Numbered from the stretch's first letter, positions 43,895-53,408 are shown. The stretch is DNA of 64,000 nucleotides from Variovorax brevis (GCF_030317105.1 NZ_JASZYG010000004.1:186001-250000); one strand, 5' to 3'. Numbers and translations are program-made. Notes: generated by a model from the letters alone, not told the origin.

Positions 43895-45406
43895 ATGCAC
43901 CCCCCTCGCTCGCGCGCCCGGATCCATGCGGCGCTGGCGTTCGTCCTGCTGTGGCTGGTCGCGACCCTTGCGCACGCACAGGACAACACGCTGCGCGTGG
44001 GCTCCAAGCGCTTCACCGAGTCGTACATCCTGGCCGAAGTGCTGGCGCAGGCGGCCGCACCCACACTGCCCTCGTCGCCCCTCGTTCGCCAGGGCCTGGG
44101 CAACACGGCCATCGTCTACGAAGCGCTTCGCTCGGGCAGCATCGACCTCTACGCGGAATACACCGGCACGATCGCGCTGGAGATCCTCAAGGGCCCGGCC
44201 ACGATGACGCGCGAGGCCATGAATGCGGCGCTGGCCCCGCTGGGGCTGGGCGTGGGCGCGTCGCTCGGCTTCAATGATGGCTACGCGCTGGCGATGCGTG
44301 CCGCCGACGCGGACCGATTGGCCATCCGCAACCTGGGCGACCTGGCGCGCCATCCCGAACTGAAGCTGGGCCTGTCCAACGAATTCATTGGCCGGGCCGA
44401 TGGCTGGAAAGGCCTGGCCGACAAGTACGGCCTGCCGCAAAAGCCCACGGGCCTGGACCACGGACTGGCCTACGACGCCATCGGCGCGAAGCAGGTCGAT
44501 GTGATCGACATCTACACGACCGATGCCAAGATCAACCACCTGGGCCTTCGCGTGCTGCAGGACGACCGCAACTACTTTCCGCGCTACGACGCGGTGGTGC
44601 TTTACCGGCTCGACGTGCCCGCGCGCTTCCCCAAGGCGTGGGCCGCCATCGGCAAGCTGGAAGGCCGCATCGACGAGCGCGCGATGATCGCGATGAACGC
44701 CCGCGCGGAGCTCGATGGCGTCGCCTTCGATGGCATCGCGCGGGACTTCCTTGCGGGCGGCGCCAAGTCGGAGGCCGGACGCGGCTTGATGGCGAAGTTG
44801 TTCGGGCCGGATTTGGGCCGACTCGTGCGCCAGCACCTCATGCTCGTGGCCATGTCGGTGGGGCTGGCCGTGCTGATTGCGGTTCCCCTGGGCGTCTGGA
44901 TCTTTCCGCATGTGCGCGTGCGTGCGCTGGTGCTCGGCGCCACGGGCCTGTTGCAGACGATCCCTTCACTCGCCATGCTGGCAGTGCTGATCTCGCTGAT
45001 CGGCATCATCGGCACGCTGCCGGCGCTCATCGCGCTCACCCTTTATTCGTTGCTGCCGATCATGCGCAACACGGTCACCGGCCTCGCGGAAGTGCCTCTG
45101 GGCCTGCGCGAAGCCGGCACCGCACTGGGCATGACGGGCGGGCAAAACCTTCGCGTGGTGCAACTTCCGCTGGCCCTGCCCACCCTGATCGCCGGCGTGC
45201 GAACCGCCACTTCGATTGCGATTGGCACGGCCACCATCGCGGCGTTTATTGGCGCGGGGGGCTTTGGCGAACGGATCGTCACCGGATTGGCGCTCAACGA
45301 CAGGCAACTGTTGCTCGCAGGTGCGATTCCGGCGGCAGCGCTGGCGCTGCTGAGTGAAGCGGTGTTCGAGGGGATCGAATGGATGATGCGGCGGCGCCGG
45401 CAATAG
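43895..45406 (+). CDS. Osmoprotectant-type ABC transporter: binding protein fused to permease (OpuB/YehZ-YehW-like)
   Basis: 503 residues. A signal peptide (AALAFVLLWLVATLAHAQ) leads to an OpuAC-type binding domain (RVGSKRFTESYILAEVLAQA, VYEALRSGSIDLYAEYTGTI, VIDIYTTDAKINHLGLRVL, about 30-295). The C-terminal part (about 310-500) is an ABC permease with about five spans and the coupling motif EVPLGLREAGTALGMTGGQ. The binding domain comes first, the opposite of the permease-first fusions common in Gram-positive OpuA. It should import a quaternary ammonium or similar osmolyte, but no ATPase gene is adjacent. ATG 43895 is used. Confidence 0.87.
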   Translation: MHPPRSRARIHAALAFVLLWLVATLAHAQDNTLRVGSKRFTESYILAEVLAQAAAPTLPSSPLVRQGLGNTAIVYEALRSGSIDLYAEYTGTIALEILKGPATMTREAMNAALAPLGLGVGASLGFNDGYALAMRAADADRLAIRNLGDLARHPELKLGLSNEFIGRADGWKGLADKYGLPQKPTGLDHGLAYDAIGAKQVDVIDIYTTDAKINHLGLRVLQDDRNYFPRYDAVVLYRLDVPARFPKAWAAIGKLEGRIDERAMIAMNARAELDGVAFDGIARDFLAGGAKSEAGRGLMAKLFGPDLGRLVRQHLMLVAMSVGLAVLIAVPLGVWIFPHVRVRALVLGATGLLQTIPSLAMLAVLISLIGIIGTLPALIALTLYSLLPIMRNTVTGLAEVPLGLREAGTALGMTGGQNLRVVQLPLALPTLIAGVRTATSIAIGTATIAAFIGAGGFGERIVTGLALNDRQLLLAGAIPAAALALLSEAVFEGIEWMMRRRRQ

Positions 45407-45593
45407 GGGCCTGCAACAGGCCGCTGCTGCGTCAGCCGTCGCACATCGGAGCACTTGTTACCGGGTCAGCGGTGTAAAGCGCTTTCCCTTGCATGCACAC
45501 CCTCTGTTAAATGGGTGCCGGGAACCCGGCATCGCGTTTCACCATCTCAGCAACCATGCGCCGACACCACGATCGGCGTTGAAAGGATCGATC

Positions 45594-45812
45594 ATGTTGA
45601 TTCCTCGCAGTGCGCTCCTGGCCAGCGTCCTCGCCCTTGCCGCTCCGGCGTTCGCAGCCTCCCCGACGCCAGTCACCGATACCACTCGCGACCAGCGCAT
45701 GGCCGCAGCGCTGAGCGACTTCCAGTCCGGCAAGCCGGCCGAGTCGGTGCCGGCCAAGCCCATGAAATCGACGCCGTCCCACGGGTCGAAGCATCATCAA
45801 ACGAAGAAGTAG
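45594..45812 (+). CDS. Small exported protein, unknown function
   Basis: 72 residues with a signal peptide (SALLASVLALAAPAFA, cleavage after AFA). The short mature part is hydrophilic, rich in Pro/Ser/Lys/His (VPAKPMKSTPSHGSKHHQTK), and could bind metal or polyanions. An AAGGA ribosome-binding site lies in front of ATG 45594. I do not recognise it. It converges on queG with 8 bp between the stops. Confidence 0.7.
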   Translation: MLIPRSALLASVLALAAPAFAASPTPVTDTTRDQRMAAALSDFQSGKPAESVPAKPMKSTPSHGSKHHQTKK

Positions 45813-45820
45813 GCTGCGCG

Positions 45821-46900
45821 CTATGCGCTGAAGTCGCGCGCAGCGCACAAGGCCCACGCCACGTGCTCGCGCACCAGGGCGCTGGGGTGAGCGGCGCGTG
45901 TTTGCAGGGCTGCGGCAGCAGATTCGTCACCGGCGCGCAGTGCATTGCCCAGCGCAACGGCGATGTTGCGCAGCCAGCGTTCGTGCCCGATGCGGCGAAT
46001 GGGGCTGCCTTCGGTACGGCGCAGGAACTCTTCTTCTGTCCACGCGAAGAGTTCTGCCAGGCCGCGTCCCGTCAAACCTTCGCGTTCATCGAAGTCGGGC
46101 AATGCGCTCTTGCGGGCGAACTTGTTCCACGGGCAGATGAGTTGGCAGTCGTCGCAGCCGTAGATGCGGTTGGCCATGAGGGGCCGCAACTCCTCGGGGA
46201 TCGCGCCCGCGTGCTCGATGGTCAGGTACGAGATGCAGCGGCGCGCATCGAGGCGATGCGGCGCGATGATGGCCTGCGTGGGGCACACGTCGATGCAGGC
46301 GCTGCAACTGCCGCAATGCGCGCTCACAGGCTCGCTTTTGGGCAGTTCCATGTCGACATAGATCTCGCCCAGGAAGAACATCGAACCCGCATCGCGATCG
46401 AGCACCAGCGTGTGCTTGCCGCGCCAACCCTGGCCGCTGCGCGAGGCGAGTTCTGCTTCGAGCACCGGCGCCGAATCGGTGAACACGCGATGGCCAAAGG
46501 GGCCGACCTGCGCCGCGATGCCATCCGCCAGTTTCTGGAGGCGCGAACGCAGCACCTTGTGATAGTCGCGGCCCCGCGCATACATCGACACGATGGCCTC
46601 CGATGGCCGCTCCAGCCGCCCGAATTCGATGCGCTGCCATTCATCGGGCGTGGTGCGCGGCAGGTAGTCCATGCGCGCCGTGATGACGCTCACCGTGCCC
46701 GGCACCAGTTCAGCCGGGCGCGCCCGTCGCAGTCCATGCGCGGCCATGTAGGCCATATCGCCATGAAAGCCGTTATGGAGCCATTGCATCAACCCCGGCT
46801 CCGAACTGGACAGGTCAACCCCCGCCACACCGATTTGGGAGAATCCAAGCTCCCGCGCCAGCGTTTGAATATGGGTCAAGAGTTGCTTGCTGCCGATCAC
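45821..46900 (-). CDS. queG: Epoxyqueuosine reductase
   Basis: 359 residues. QueG reduces epoxyqueuosine to queuosine in tRNA, the last step of Q synthesis, using cobalamin and two [4Fe-4S] clusters. The cluster ligands are in HCGSCSACIDVCPTQAI and GCDDCQLICPWNKF, and the substrate-binding N-terminal half shows GVDLSSSEPGLMQWLHNGFHGDMAYM and FTDSAPVLEAELASRSG. I set the start at GTG 46900, which gives a normal length and begins VIGSKQLLTHIQTLARELGF. That makes its 5' end overlap the divergent tsaE 5' end by 30 bp. The frame upstream of this is antisense to tsaE. Confidence 0.93.
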   Translation of the reverse strand: MIGSKQLLTHIQTLARELGFSQIGVAGVDLSSSEPGLMQWLHNGFHGDMAYMAAHGLRRARPAELVPGTVSVITARMDYLPRTTPDEWQRIEFGRLERPSEAIVSMYARGRDYHKVLRSRLQKLADGIAAQVGPFGHRVFTDSAPVLEAELASRSGQGWRGKHTLVLDRDAGSMFFLGEIYVDMELPKSEPVSAHCGSCSACIDVCPTQAIIAPHRLDARRCISYLTIEHAGAIPEELRPLMANRIYGCDDCQLICPWNKFARKSALPDFDEREGLTGRGLAELFAWTEEEFLRRTEGSPIRRIGHERWLRNIAVALGNALRAGDESAAAALQTRAAHPSALVREHVAWALCAARDFSA

Positions 46901-47386
46901 CTGCCGATTGTAGAAACGCGCCAATGGCGTGATGAGGACGCGACCATTGCCTTCTCTGCCGCCCTGGCCGAAGCAATGAAAGCCCAGCCCGAGCTCGCCA
47001 ACGCCTTCATCGCGCTGCATGGCGACCTCGGCGCGGGCAAGACGACTTTTGTTCGCCACCTGCTGCATGCGCTGGGCATCAGGGGGCGCATCAAGAGCCC
47101 GACTTATGCAGTGGTGGAACCCCACGCGACGCCGCAGGGACTGGACATCCACCACTTCGATTTCTATCGCTTCAGCGATCCGCGCGAATGGGAAGACGCC
47201 GGATTCCGGGACATCTTCGCAGCACCCGGCCTGAAGTTGGCGGAATGGCCCGACAACGCTGCAGGCCACATTCCAGTTGCCGACCTTGCTATTAAAATTG
47301 AAGCAATGAGCAATGATTCGCGAACCGTGACCCTGACTGCCAACACCCCGCGCGGCAAGCTGCTGCTGGAGGCCTCACGGGCATGA
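46871..47386 (+). CDS. tsaE: tRNA threonylcarbamoyladenosine biosynthesis ATPase TsaE
   Basis: 171 residues. The P-loop GDLGAGKTTFVRHLLHALG, then KSPTYAVVEPH and the conserved HHFDFYRFSDPREWEDAGF identify TsaE, the ATPase that works with TsaB and TsaD to make t6A37 of ANN-decoding tRNAs. The start ATG 46871 lies within the first codons of queG on the other strand. Its TGA overlaps amiC as ATGA, the common tsaE-amiC pairing of proteobacteria. Confidence 0.94.
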   Translation: MGQELLAADHLPIVETRQWRDEDATIAFSAALAEAMKAQPELANAFIALHGDLGAGKTTFVRHLLHALGIRGRIKSPTYAVVEPHATPQGLDIHHFDFYRFSDPREWEDAGFRDIFAAPGLKLAEWPDNAAGHIPVADLAIKIEAMSNDSRTVTLTANTPRGKLLLEASRA

Positions 47387-48882
47387 GTGGCGTGCAGAGG
47401 CACCCGCGCCGCCGTGCACTGCTGCAAGCCGGCAGCCTCGTCCTGCTGCTGGGCAAGCAGCACATCGCCAGCGGCGCCACCATCATGGCCGTGCGCGTCT
47501 GGCCCGCCACCGACTACACGCGCGTGACCATTGAATCCGACGGCCGCTTGCAGTCGCAGCAACTGGTGGTCGGCAATCCGCCGCGCCTGGCGGTGGACAT
47601 CGAAGGCATCCAGCTCAATCCGGCGCTGCGCGAACTCGTGGGCAAGATCAAGCCGGACGACCCTTTCATCAACGGCCTGCGCGTGGGGCAGTTCTCGCCC
47701 GAAGTCGTGCGCATCGTGTTCGATCTCAAGCAGGCGGTGTTGCCGCAGGTGTTTTCGCTGGCGCCGATTGCGGCGTATCGCGACCGGCTGGTGCTTGATC
47801 TCTATCCCCAGCAACCCGTCGACCCGCTCGAGGCATTGGTGGCCGAGCGCCTGCGCGACGCGCCCAAGGTTGCGCCCGCGCCCGCCGGCCAACAGCCCGC
47901 GCCGGCTTATGCGCGGCCCATGCCGCCCGCCACGACTGCCGCCACAACTGCGGCCGCATCTGCGACCGCCACCGCAACCGATCCGCTCGGCGAACTGATC
48001 GCCCAGCAGGACAGCCGGCCACTCACGCCGCCCGGAACGGCCCCTGCTCGCGCCTTGCCGCAAGCGCCCCTGCCGCCCGGCATGGCCCTGGCCACCAAGC
48101 CAACGGCCGCGCCTTCGGTGGCGCCGCAACCCCGGATCAACGCGACCGCAACCCGCACCGACCGCATCATCATCGTCGCGCTCGATCCGGGCCATGGCGG
48201 TGAAGACCCCGGCGCCATCGGACCCAACGGCACGCGCGAGAAAGACATCGTGCTGCAGGTGGCGCACCGGCTTCGACAGCGCATCAACAACGCGACCGTC
48301 GCCGGCAACCCGATGCGCGCCTTCATGACGCGCGACGACGATTTCTTCGTGCCGCTGAACGTGCGCGTGCAGAAGGCGCGGCGCGTTCAGGCCGACTTGT
48401 TCGTGAGCATTCATGCCGACGCCTTCACCACGCCCGAGGCGCGCGGCGCCAGCGTGTTCGCGCTGAGCCAGCGCGGCGCATCGAGCAGTGCCGCACGATG
48501 GCTCGCCAACAAGGAAAACGATGCCGACAAGGTGGGCGGCGTGAACCTGGGCAACCAGGACATGCACGTTCAACGCGCCCTGTTCGACATGAGCACCACC
48601 GCGCAGATCAACGACAGCCTCAAGCTCGGCACGGCCATGCTCGGGGAAATTCGCAACATCGGCCGCTTGCACAAGGGCAGCGTCGAGCAGGCAGGCTTTG
48701 CGGTGCTCAAGGCGCCGGACATTCCAAGCGTGTTGGTCGAAACCGCCTTCATCAGCAACCCCGAGGAAGAAGCGAACCTGCGCAGCGTGAAGTACCAGGA
48801 AGACCTGGCCGACGCGCTGATGCGCGGCATCGAGCGCTACTTCGCGCAAAACCCGCCGCTGGCGCGCAGCCGGCAGCTTTGA
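47383..48882 (+). CDS. amiC: N-acetylmuramoyl-L-alanine amidase AmiC
   Basis: 499 residues. A twin-arginine-like signal (RRRALLQAGSLVLLLG) precedes an AMIN septal-targeting domain (about 35-140) and a Pro/Ala/Thr-rich linker (about 150-255). The amidase_3 domain follows with zinc ligands in LDPGHGGEDPGAIG, TREKDIVL and SIHADAF and the catalytic Glu in VLVETAFISNPEEE. It splits septal peptidoglycan after activation by a LytM factor. The linker is long compared with E. coli AmiC (417 residues), accounting for the larger size. Confidence 0.93.
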   Translation: MSGVQRHPRRRALLQAGSLVLLLGKQHIASGATIMAVRVWPATDYTRVTIESDGRLQSQQLVVGNPPRLAVDIEGIQLNPALRELVGKIKPDDPFINGLRVGQFSPEVVRIVFDLKQAVLPQVFSLAPIAAYRDRLVLDLYPQQPVDPLEALVAERLRDAPKVAPAPAGQQPAPAYARPMPPATTAATTAAASATATATDPLGELIAQQDSRPLTPPGTAPARALPQAPLPPGMALATKPTAAPSVAPQPRINATATRTDRIIIVALDPGHGGEDPGAIGPNGTREKDIVLQVAHRLRQRINNATVAGNPMRAFMTRDDDFFVPLNVRVQKARRVQADLFVSIHADAFTTPEARGASVFALSQRGASSSAARWLANKENDADKVGGVNLGNQDMHVQRALFDMSTTAQINDSLKLGTAMLGEIRNIGRLHKGSVEQAGFAVLKAPDIPSVLVETAFISNPEEEANLRSVKYQEDLADALMRGIERYFAQNPPLARSRQL

Positions 48883-48992
48883 TGCTGTCAAGGGCCTGCC
48901 GCGACTGCGCGCAGGCGCTCGCGGTGCGCTCCTACACCGCGATCTGGCGTGCTTTCTAGAGTGACTTCACAACCAACTGAAAGGTGAAGATC

Positions 48993-49253
48993 ATGAAGAC
49001 ACGTACCTGGATTTCAGCCATCGCGATCTCGTCCGTCGTTGCACTGACGGGCTGCGCGGGGGGCGGTCCGACCAACCAGCAACTGGGCACCGTGGGCGGC
49101 GCGGTCATCGGCGGTGCTGCCGGTAACGCCATCGGCGGCGGCAACGCCTTCGGAACCGTGGGCGGCGCTGCAGCCGGCGCGCTCATCGGCAACGAAGTGG
49201 GCCGACGCAGCGACCAGCGCCGCTACTACCCGAACAACGGACCGACGTATTGA
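48993..49253 (+). CDS. Glycine-zipper 2TM lipoprotein
   Basis: 86 residues. A lipobox (ALTGCAGG) ends the signal peptide. The mature part is two glycine-zipper helices (LGTVGGAVIGGAAGNAIGGG and FGTVGGAAAGALIGNEVGR), typical of the Rick_17kDa/OsmB-like outer-membrane lipoproteins, and a short Tyr/Asn-rich tail. ATG 48993 follows AAGGTGAAG. An in-frame GTG nine bases upstream is less likely. It is a single gene after amiC with 110 bp between. Confidence 0.88.
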   Translation: MKTRTWISAIAISSVVALTGCAGGGPTNQQLGTVGGAVIGGAAGNAIGGGNAFGTVGGAAAGALIGNEVGRRSDQRRYYPNNGPTY

Positions 49254-49274
49254 TCGGGCCTGACGCTTGAATCT

Positions 49275-49937
49275 TCAGGGCTGTGAGGCACCCGCAGACC
49301 GCGACTTGCGGCCTGCGCTCCACGCCCCGTAAATCGCGATGAGCCCCGGCACGAAGATCAGCGCCCAGATGATCTTGTCCAGGTGCTCACGCACCAAGGG
49401 AAGGTTGCCAAAGAAGTAGCCCGCCGTCGCAATGCCAAGAACCCAAAGCAATGCGCCGACGACATTGAAGGCGGTGAACTTGGCACGGTCCATCATCGCC
49501 ACGCCCGCCACGAAGGGCGCAAAGGTGCGGATGAAGGGCATGAAGCGCGCCAGGATGATCGTCACGCCGCCATAGCGTTCGTAGAACTCATGCGCCTGGT
49601 TGAAGGCCTTGCGGTTGAAGAAGCGCGAATCTTCCCACTGGAACACCTTCGGCCCGAAGTAGCGTCCGATGCTGTAGTTGCATTGGTCGCCCAGGATGGC
49701 CGCAGCCAGCAGCACGCCGCAGGCCACGGGATAGCTCATGGCCCCCGTGCCGCACAACGCGCCGACGATGAACAGCAGCGAATCCCCCGGCAAAAAGGGC
49801 ATGACCACCAGCCCCGTCTCCACGAAGACGACCAGGAACAGAAGTCCGTAGACCCACGGGCCGTAGTTGACGACAAAGGTTTCGAGGTGCTTGTCGACGT
49901 GAAGAATGAAGTCGATGAGGAAACTGATGATGTCCAT
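49275..49937 (-). CDS. DedA-family membrane protein (YqjA/DedA-like)
   Basis: 220 residues. The DedA pattern is complete: FVETGLVVMPFLPGDSLLFIVGAL, GDQCNYSIGRYFGPKVF, FYERYGGVTIILARFMPFIRTFAPFVAGVAMM with the essential arginines, and LLWVLGIATAGYFFG. The family flips undecaprenyl phosphate or phospholipids and affects proton-motive-force homeostasis. The length is normal. It is divergent from mutL with 78 bp between the starts. It is closer to the E. coli DedA/YqjA type than the protein at 15912. Confidence 0.92.
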   Translation of the reverse strand: MDIISFLIDFILHVDKHLETFVVNYGPWVYGLLFLVVFVETGLVVMPFLPGDSLLFIVGALCGTGAMSYPVACGVLLAAAILGDQCNYSIGRYFGPKVFQWEDSRFFNRKAFNQAHEFYERYGGVTIILARFMPFIRTFAPFVAGVAMMDRAKFTAFNVVGALLWVLGIATAGYFFGNLPLVREHLDKIIWALIFVPGLIAIYGAWSAGRKSRSAGASQP

Positions 49938-50015
49938 GTAACCATTATCCCGAACGAGGCTGAACGCAAATCCACATTTCCGTTCGCCGGGGCGGCCCTT
50001 GCCTAGAATTGCCGG

Positions 50016-51917
50016 GTGAGCGCCCTTCCTTCCTCCCCTGCTTCGACGTCGCCCTCCGTGCGGCGTCCCATCCGCGAACTATCCGATGACCTGATCAGCC
50101 AGATCGCCGCAGGCGAGGTGGTCGAGCGGCCGGCCTCCGTCGTGCGTGAGTTGGTGGACAACGCCCTCGATGCCGGCGCCAGGCAGATCGTGGTGCGCCT
50201 GCTGGCTGGCGGCGTCCGGCTGATCGCCGTCGAGGACGACGGTCAGGGCATTCCCTCCTCCGAGCTGACCATTGCCCTGCGCCGCCACGCGACCAGCAAG
50301 ATCGCCAGCCTGATCGATCTTGAAACCGTCGGCACCATGGGCTTTCGGGGCGAGGCGCTGGCGGCCATCAACTCGATCGCGGAACTCTCGCTGCACTCGC
50401 GCTTTGTCGATGGCGAAGGCGGCGGCGGATGGTCGCTGGACGGGCAATCCGGCGAACTGCGTCCCATCGCACGCGGCGTCGGCACGACGGTGGAAGTGCG
50501 CGAGCTGTTCTTCGCCACACCCGCGCGTCGCAAGTTCCTGAAAACGGACGCCACGGAACTGGCCCATTGCGTGGAGGCCGTGCGCCGCCACGCGCTGGCC
50601 CGTCCCGACGTGGGCTTTGCAGTGTGGCACGAGGGCAAGCTCGTCGAGCAATGGCGCGCGACCGAAACGCCCGAGGTGCGCCTGGCCGATGCGTTGGGCG
50701 AGGACTTCGTCGTGCGCAGCGTCGCGGTCGATCATGCGCACGGCCCCGTTCGCGTCACTGGTCGCGCCGGCATTCCCGATGCGGCACGCTCACGCGGCGA
50801 CCAGCAGTTTTTCTACGTGAACGGCCGATTCGTGCGCGACAAGGTGCTCGCCCACGCGGCGCGCAGTGCTTATGAAGACGTGCTGCACGGGCAGCGCCAG
50901 CCGGTGTATGCGCTGTACCTGGAGATCGACCCAGCGCGTGTGGACGTCAACGTGCACCCCACCAAGATCGAAGTGCGCTTTCGCGATGGCCGCGAAGTGC
51001 ATCAGGCGGTGCGCCATGCCATCGAGAACGCATTGGCAGTTCCGCGTTCGGGGCAGCCCGCTGCGAGCCTGGCCGATGCGCCTTCGCTGCAACCTGCTGC
51101 GGTGGCACCTGCCCCAATGCGCCCTTGGGCGCAGCCGACGATGAACTTCGTTTCGGAGCGCGGGGGGCTGGGCGACAGCGCAGCGATGTGGCCGACGCGC
51201 GCCTTCGAGCGCACGCCGGAACCCGCTTTCGCGCGACCGGCGGAAGGCGCGCCTTTCGTGTCGCGACCGGCGGACGGCCCCATACCGTCCTTCGCCGCGG
51301 CGCCAGTTGCTGCGCAAGCAAACGAAGCCGACATCTGGCCGCTGGGCCGCGCCCTCGCGCAACTGCAAGGCATCTACATCCTCGCGGAAAACGCGCAAGG
51401 CCTGGTCATCGTCGACATGCATGCGGCGCACGAGCGCATCGTCTACGAGCGGCTCAAGACGCAGCTCGACGGTGCCGCCATCACCAGCCAGCCGCTGCTG
51501 ATTCCGGCCACGTTCGCAGCGACGCCGCAAGAGGTGGCAACGGCCGAAGCCTGCGTCGCCGTGTTGCCCTCGCTGGGCCTGGAGATCACGCCCTTTTCAC
51601 CGCGTACGCTGGCGGTGCGCGCCGTGCCCGGCACGCTGGCCGACGGCGACCCGGTCGAACTCGCGCGCAGCGTGCTGGCCGAGCTGGCGCAACACGATGC
51701 GAGCACCGTGGTGCAGCGCGCTCAAAACGAGTTGCTGTCGACCATGGCCTGCCACGGTGCGGTGCGCGCCAATCGCAAGCTGACGGTGGACGAAATGAAC
51801 GCGCTGCTGCGCCAGATGGAAGCCACCGAGCGCTCGGACCAGTGCAATCACGGTCGGCCCACATGGCGCCAGCTGTCGGTGCGGGAGCTGGACGCGCTCT
51901 TCATGCGCGGGCGCTGA
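50016..51917 (+). CDS. mutL: DNA mismatch repair protein MutL
   Basis: 633 residues. The GHKL ATPase half has AAGEVVERPASVVRELVDNALDAGA, AVEDDGQGI and GTMGFRGEALAAI; a Pro/Ala-rich linker (about 345-440) leads to the dimerisation domain. That domain carries DMHAAHERIVYE, matching the D-x-H-A-x2-E-x4-E endonuclease motif of MutL proteins from bacteria without MutH, and the terminal motif CNHGRPTW. It is therefore probably a latent nicking endonuclease controlled by MutS and the sliding clamp. The stop is 8 bp from that of the convergent oxidoreductase; miaA, often its partner, is encoded 2.6 kb downstream. Confidence 0.95.
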   Translation: MSALPSSPASTSPSVRRPIRELSDDLISQIAAGEVVERPASVVRELVDNALDAGARQIVVRLLAGGVRLIAVEDDGQGIPSSELTIALRRHATSKIASLIDLETVGTMGFRGEALAAINSIAELSLHSRFVDGEGGGGWSLDGQSGELRPIARGVGTTVEVRELFFATPARRKFLKTDATELAHCVEAVRRHALARPDVGFAVWHEGKLVEQWRATETPEVRLADALGEDFVVRSVAVDHAHGPVRVTGRAGIPDAARSRGDQQFFYVNGRFVRDKVLAHAARSAYEDVLHGQRQPVYALYLEIDPARVDVNVHPTKIEVRFRDGREVHQAVRHAIENALAVPRSGQPAASLADAPSLQPAAVAPAPMRPWAQPTMNFVSERGGLGDSAAMWPTRAFERTPEPAFARPAEGAPFVSRPADGPIPSFAAAPVAAQANEADIWPLGRALAQLQGIYILAENAQGLVIVDMHAAHERIVYERLKTQLDGAAITSQPLLIPATFAATPQEVATAEACVAVLPSLGLEITPFSPRTLAVRAVPGTLADGDPVELARSVLAELAQHDASTVVQRAQNELLSTMACHGAVRANRKLTVDEMNALLRQMEATERSDQCNHGRPTWRQLSVRELDALFMRGR

Positions 51918-51925
51918 CAAGCCCT

Positions 51926-53335
51926 TCAAGCGGCCTGCGCCATCGGCCGGATGTTGGCATTGAGGCGGAAGATGTTTTCGGGGTCGAACTGTGCCTTGAT
52001 GCGCGCCAGCCGCTGGTACTTCTCCTCGCCATAGGAAGCGCGCAGGCGGTCCTCGTCCGCTTCCGCCATGAAGTTCACGTAGCCGCCTGAACCGCTGGCA
52101 TGCGGCCGCATTGCTTCCCAGAAATTGCGCACCCACATGCGGTCCGCCTCGTAGGTCGCCTGGTCGTGCGCCGCGGCCTCGACGTTGAAGACATAGCCCG
52201 CGCTGCGGCTGCCGCCAAAGGCCGTGTCGGCATCGTCTTTGGCCCGATAGGCACCGGACAGCATGAAGGTCGGACAGAAAGAATGCGGCGAGATTTTCTT
52301 CGGTGCATGTTCGCCGATCACGGCGATGGCCGCGTCCGACAACTCATCGAGGTACAGCGCTTTTTCGTAAGCCAGCGATCCCCAGGTCGCGCTGTCGTTG
52401 AACAGCTGCTGGAGGGCCACGAAAGGAATTGGTGTGACCAGTTCAAAGAGCGGCGCGACGGCGTTGCGGACCTGTGCAGCGAGCGCTGCGTGCGCCTCCA
52501 CCGATCCGTACCCCACGACGAGCAGTGCATGCCCCAGCCGGAACCGGAACGGCTCCGGCACGAAGGGAGCAGGCGGCGCGTTGATGCCAATGGCGAGGAA
52601 AGAGGTCGCGTCGTCAGGCAGCGTCTTGACGAAACCGCGCGCAAATCGCAACGCATCCGGGCCCTTGTCGAGCTCGTAGAAGAACAGGCCGAGGTTGACC
52701 AGCGGGCCGACGGGATGCAGCGCAAATTCGAATGAAGTGACGACGCCAAAGTTGCCGCCGCCACCGCGCAGCGCCCAGAAGAGATCGGGGTTTTCATCCC
52801 CCGAGGCGCGAATGATTTGCGAGTCGGCCGTCACCACTTCGGCGGCGACCAAGTTGTCGCACGACAAGCCCGCCTTGGCTGAAAGCCAGCCGATACCGCC
52901 ACCGAGGGTGAGCCCCGCGATGCCGGTGTGGCTGATGAAGCCGCCCGGCGTCGCCAGCCCGTGTGCCTGCGTCGCGGCGTCCACATCGGCCCACGTCGCG
53001 CCACCACCGCACACGGCGCGCCGCGCGCCCGCATCGACGCCCACGCCGTTCATGGCCCCGAGGTGGATCATCAGCCCGCCATCGCAGACCGAATTGCCCG
53101 CATAGCTGTGGCCGCCGCCGCGCACGGCAATCTGAAGCCCTGCAACGCGGGCAAACCGGATGGCGTCGGCGACCTGTGCGGCTGTCGTGCAACGGGCGAT
53201 GACTGCAGGTTTGCGGTCGATCGCGCCGTTCCAGACGGAACGGGCCTTGTCGAACTCCGCGTCGCCGGGTGTCAGGGTTTGACCTGCGAATTGCGCGCGA
53301 AATTCTTCGATGCGGTCTGCGGATTGAGCGGCCAT
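51926..53335 (-). CDS. FAD-binding oxidoreductase (PCMH/BBE type)
   Basis: 469 residues. The FAD domain has the histidine that binds FAD covalently in AVRGGGHSYAGNS, then GGGATWADVDAATQAHGLATPGG and GLTLGGGIGWLSAKAGLSCDNL. The second covalent site (a Cys in bicovalent members) is not conserved here (GFISHTGIAG). The C-terminal BBE motif is YVNFMAEAD with DPENIFRLNANI. The family includes berberine-bridge-like and sugar oxidases; the substrate is unknown. No signal peptide is visible. It stands alone, converging on mutL. Confidence 0.85.
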   Translation of the reverse strand: MAAQSADRIEEFRAQFAGQTLTPGDAEFDKARSVWNGAIDRKPAVIARCTTAAQVADAIRFARVAGLQIAVRGGGHSYAGNSVCDGGLMIHLGAMNGVGVDAGARRAVCGGGATWADVDAATQAHGLATPGGFISHTGIAGLTLGGGIGWLSAKAGLSCDNLVAAEVVTADSQIIRASGDENPDLFWALRGGGGNFGVVTSFEFALHPVGPLVNLGLFFYELDKGPDALRFARGFVKTLPDDATSFLAIGINAPPAPFVPEPFRFRLGHALLVVGYGSVEAHAALAAQVRNAVAPLFELVTPIPFVALQQLFNDSATWGSLAYEKALYLDELSDAAIAVIGEHAPKKISPHSFCPTFMLSGAYRAKDDADTAFGGSRSAGYVFNVEAAAHDQATYEADRMWVRNFWEAMRPHASGSGGYVNFMAEADEDRLRASYGEEKYQRLARIKAQFDPENIFRLNANIRPMAQAA

Positions 53336-53408
53336 GACTCAGCTCCTTGAAACACCGTGAGCGAGGCACTTTACTGCGCTCGCGCCAACCGCTTCGCGCA
53401 ACTTTCCC

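Noticed and set aside
45408..45422. Hairpin GGCCTG-CAA-CAGGCC after the OpuB-like gene as a terminator
   Set aside because: The stem is good but no T-run follows, so intrinsic termination is unlikely.
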